NCBI GenBank assembly: GCA_020853975.1 | Contig: JADYXW010000016.1 | Span: 1 to 34,353, forward strand | Length of the DNA: 34,353 nucleotides | Source: Phycisphaerales bacterium | GTDB lineage: Bacteria > Planctomycetota > Phycisphaerae > Phycisphaerales > UBA1924 | Direction of reading: 5' to 3' | Shown here: positions 33,985 through 34,353 of the stretch, piece after piece | Numbering within the stretch: position 1 is the stretch's first letter | Layout: each line of letters starts with the position of its first letter | Made by a program: the position numbers and the translations under genes | The notes under the pieces: model-generated | The model's input: only the letters and a program-made list of their open reading frames with translations | Database searches by the model: none | Told to the model about the DNA's origin: nothing

Positions 33985-34353
33985 CGCGCCAGGAGCGAGA
34001 GCGCTTCGACCGCCTGCTGCAGCAGGTGCTGGACGCTCTGCCTCGCGCGCTGCACGAGCTCATCGAGCAGGTGCCTGTGGTGGTGGACGACGCGCCCGAT
34101 GACGCGCTGCTCGACGAGATGGGCGAGGACGACCCCGGCGCCCTGCTGGGCCTGCACTCCGGCACGCCCTTCACCGAAGAGACGGTCGAGGCCTCGGGCG
34201 AGCTCCCCGCGGACATCCGCCTGTTCCGCGAGGGCATCGTCGCCCACGCCGGAGGCTGGGAGGGCATGGACGCCGACGAGCGCGTGCGAGAGGAAATCCG
34301 CGTGACGCTGCTGCACGAGATCGGCCACCAGTTCGGGCTCGATGAGGGCGATC
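33981..34353 (+). CDS. Zincin-like metallopeptidase (partial, 3' end beyond window)
   Basis: 124 codons are visible, starting with GTG that overlaps the previous TGA (GTGA). The zinc-protease motif is HEIGHQFGLDE (His112, Glu113, His116), preceded by DIRLFREGIVAHAGGWEGMDADERVREEIRVTLL. This matches the small bacterial Zincin_1 (DUF1025) metallopeptidase family, in which HExxHxxGLxE follows a strand containing I-x-LF/Y. The N-terminal half is acidic and helix-forming. Coupling to the zinc-ribbon membrane protein suggests a shared function. Only a few C-terminal residues are expected to be missing. Confidence 0.82.
   Translation, partial: MTRQERERFDRLLQQVLDALPRALHELIEQVPVVVDDAPDDALLDEMGEDDPGALLGLHSGTPFTEETVEASGELPADIRLFREGIVAHAGGWEGMDADERVREEIRVTLLHEIGHQFGLDEGD

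Overview
The window is GC-rich and densely coded. It looks like a chromosomal segment of a planctomycete, probably of the Phycisphaerae type. That placement is an inference from several traits: a type II/IV pseudopilin N-terminus with the [24 protein letters not shown] signature, a membrane protein with a C-x2-C-YNLRGL-CPEC zinc ribbon, a CpcT/CpeT-like domain in a non-cyanobacterial context, a lone EF-G paralogue, and many small unlinked operons. I saw no rRNA, tRNA, CRISPR array, insertion sequence or phage gene. Codon and base usage look even throughout, so this reads as core genome rather than an accessory island.

Layout. 1-123: start of a pseudopilin (minus), then a gene-poor stretch to 697. 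698-6043 (plus): RidA-family protein, malate dehydrogenase, a secreted CpcT-like/FKBP fusion, a CbpA-type DnaJ and a polyprenyl-phosphate sugar transferase. 6071-7585 (minus): an unusually long SucC-like ATP-grasp protein. 7908-9203 (plus): two adjacent ClpP paralogues. 9220-10812 (minus): an HmuV-like ABC ATPase and a membrane-anchored hypothetical protein. 10951-14097 (plus): an NDUFA9-like SDR, then trmB, queC and queE with 4-nt overlaps, a tRNA-modification operon. 14410-15882 (plus): HtrA protease. 15886-19906 (minus): GcvH, then a LolD-type ATPase overlapping an FtsX-type permease. 20187-22588 (plus): xylose-isomerase-like TIM barrel, cmk, plsC. 22594-28108 (minus): alaS, a small hypothetical protein and an EF-G-like GTPase. 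28261-31755 (plus): a 1003-residue FAD/Fe-S oxidoreductase and an SSAT-like acetyltransferase. 31760-32937 (minus): MoxR ATPase and a CDGSH iron-sulfur protein. 33040-end (plus): zinc-ribbon membrane protein and a zincin metallopeptidase cut by the window edge.

Themes. Protein quality control is prominent (DnaJ, two ClpPs, HtrA, FKBP isomerase, MoxR, zincin), and so is translation (TrmB, QueC/QueE, AlaRS, EF-G-like). The genes do not form one obvious new system. The most distinctive signals are: (i) seven genes with a -10-like TANNNT hexamer only 8-10 nt before the start codon, a pattern expected of leaderless mRNAs; (ii) the CpcT-like/FKBP fusion; (iii) a ClpP whose catalytic Asp is Asn; (iv) a good promoter followed at once by a terminator-like hairpin at 20018-20107; (v) a 9-bp inverted repeat that would bury the mdh ribosome-binding region; (vi) a lone, extended SucC-like protein.
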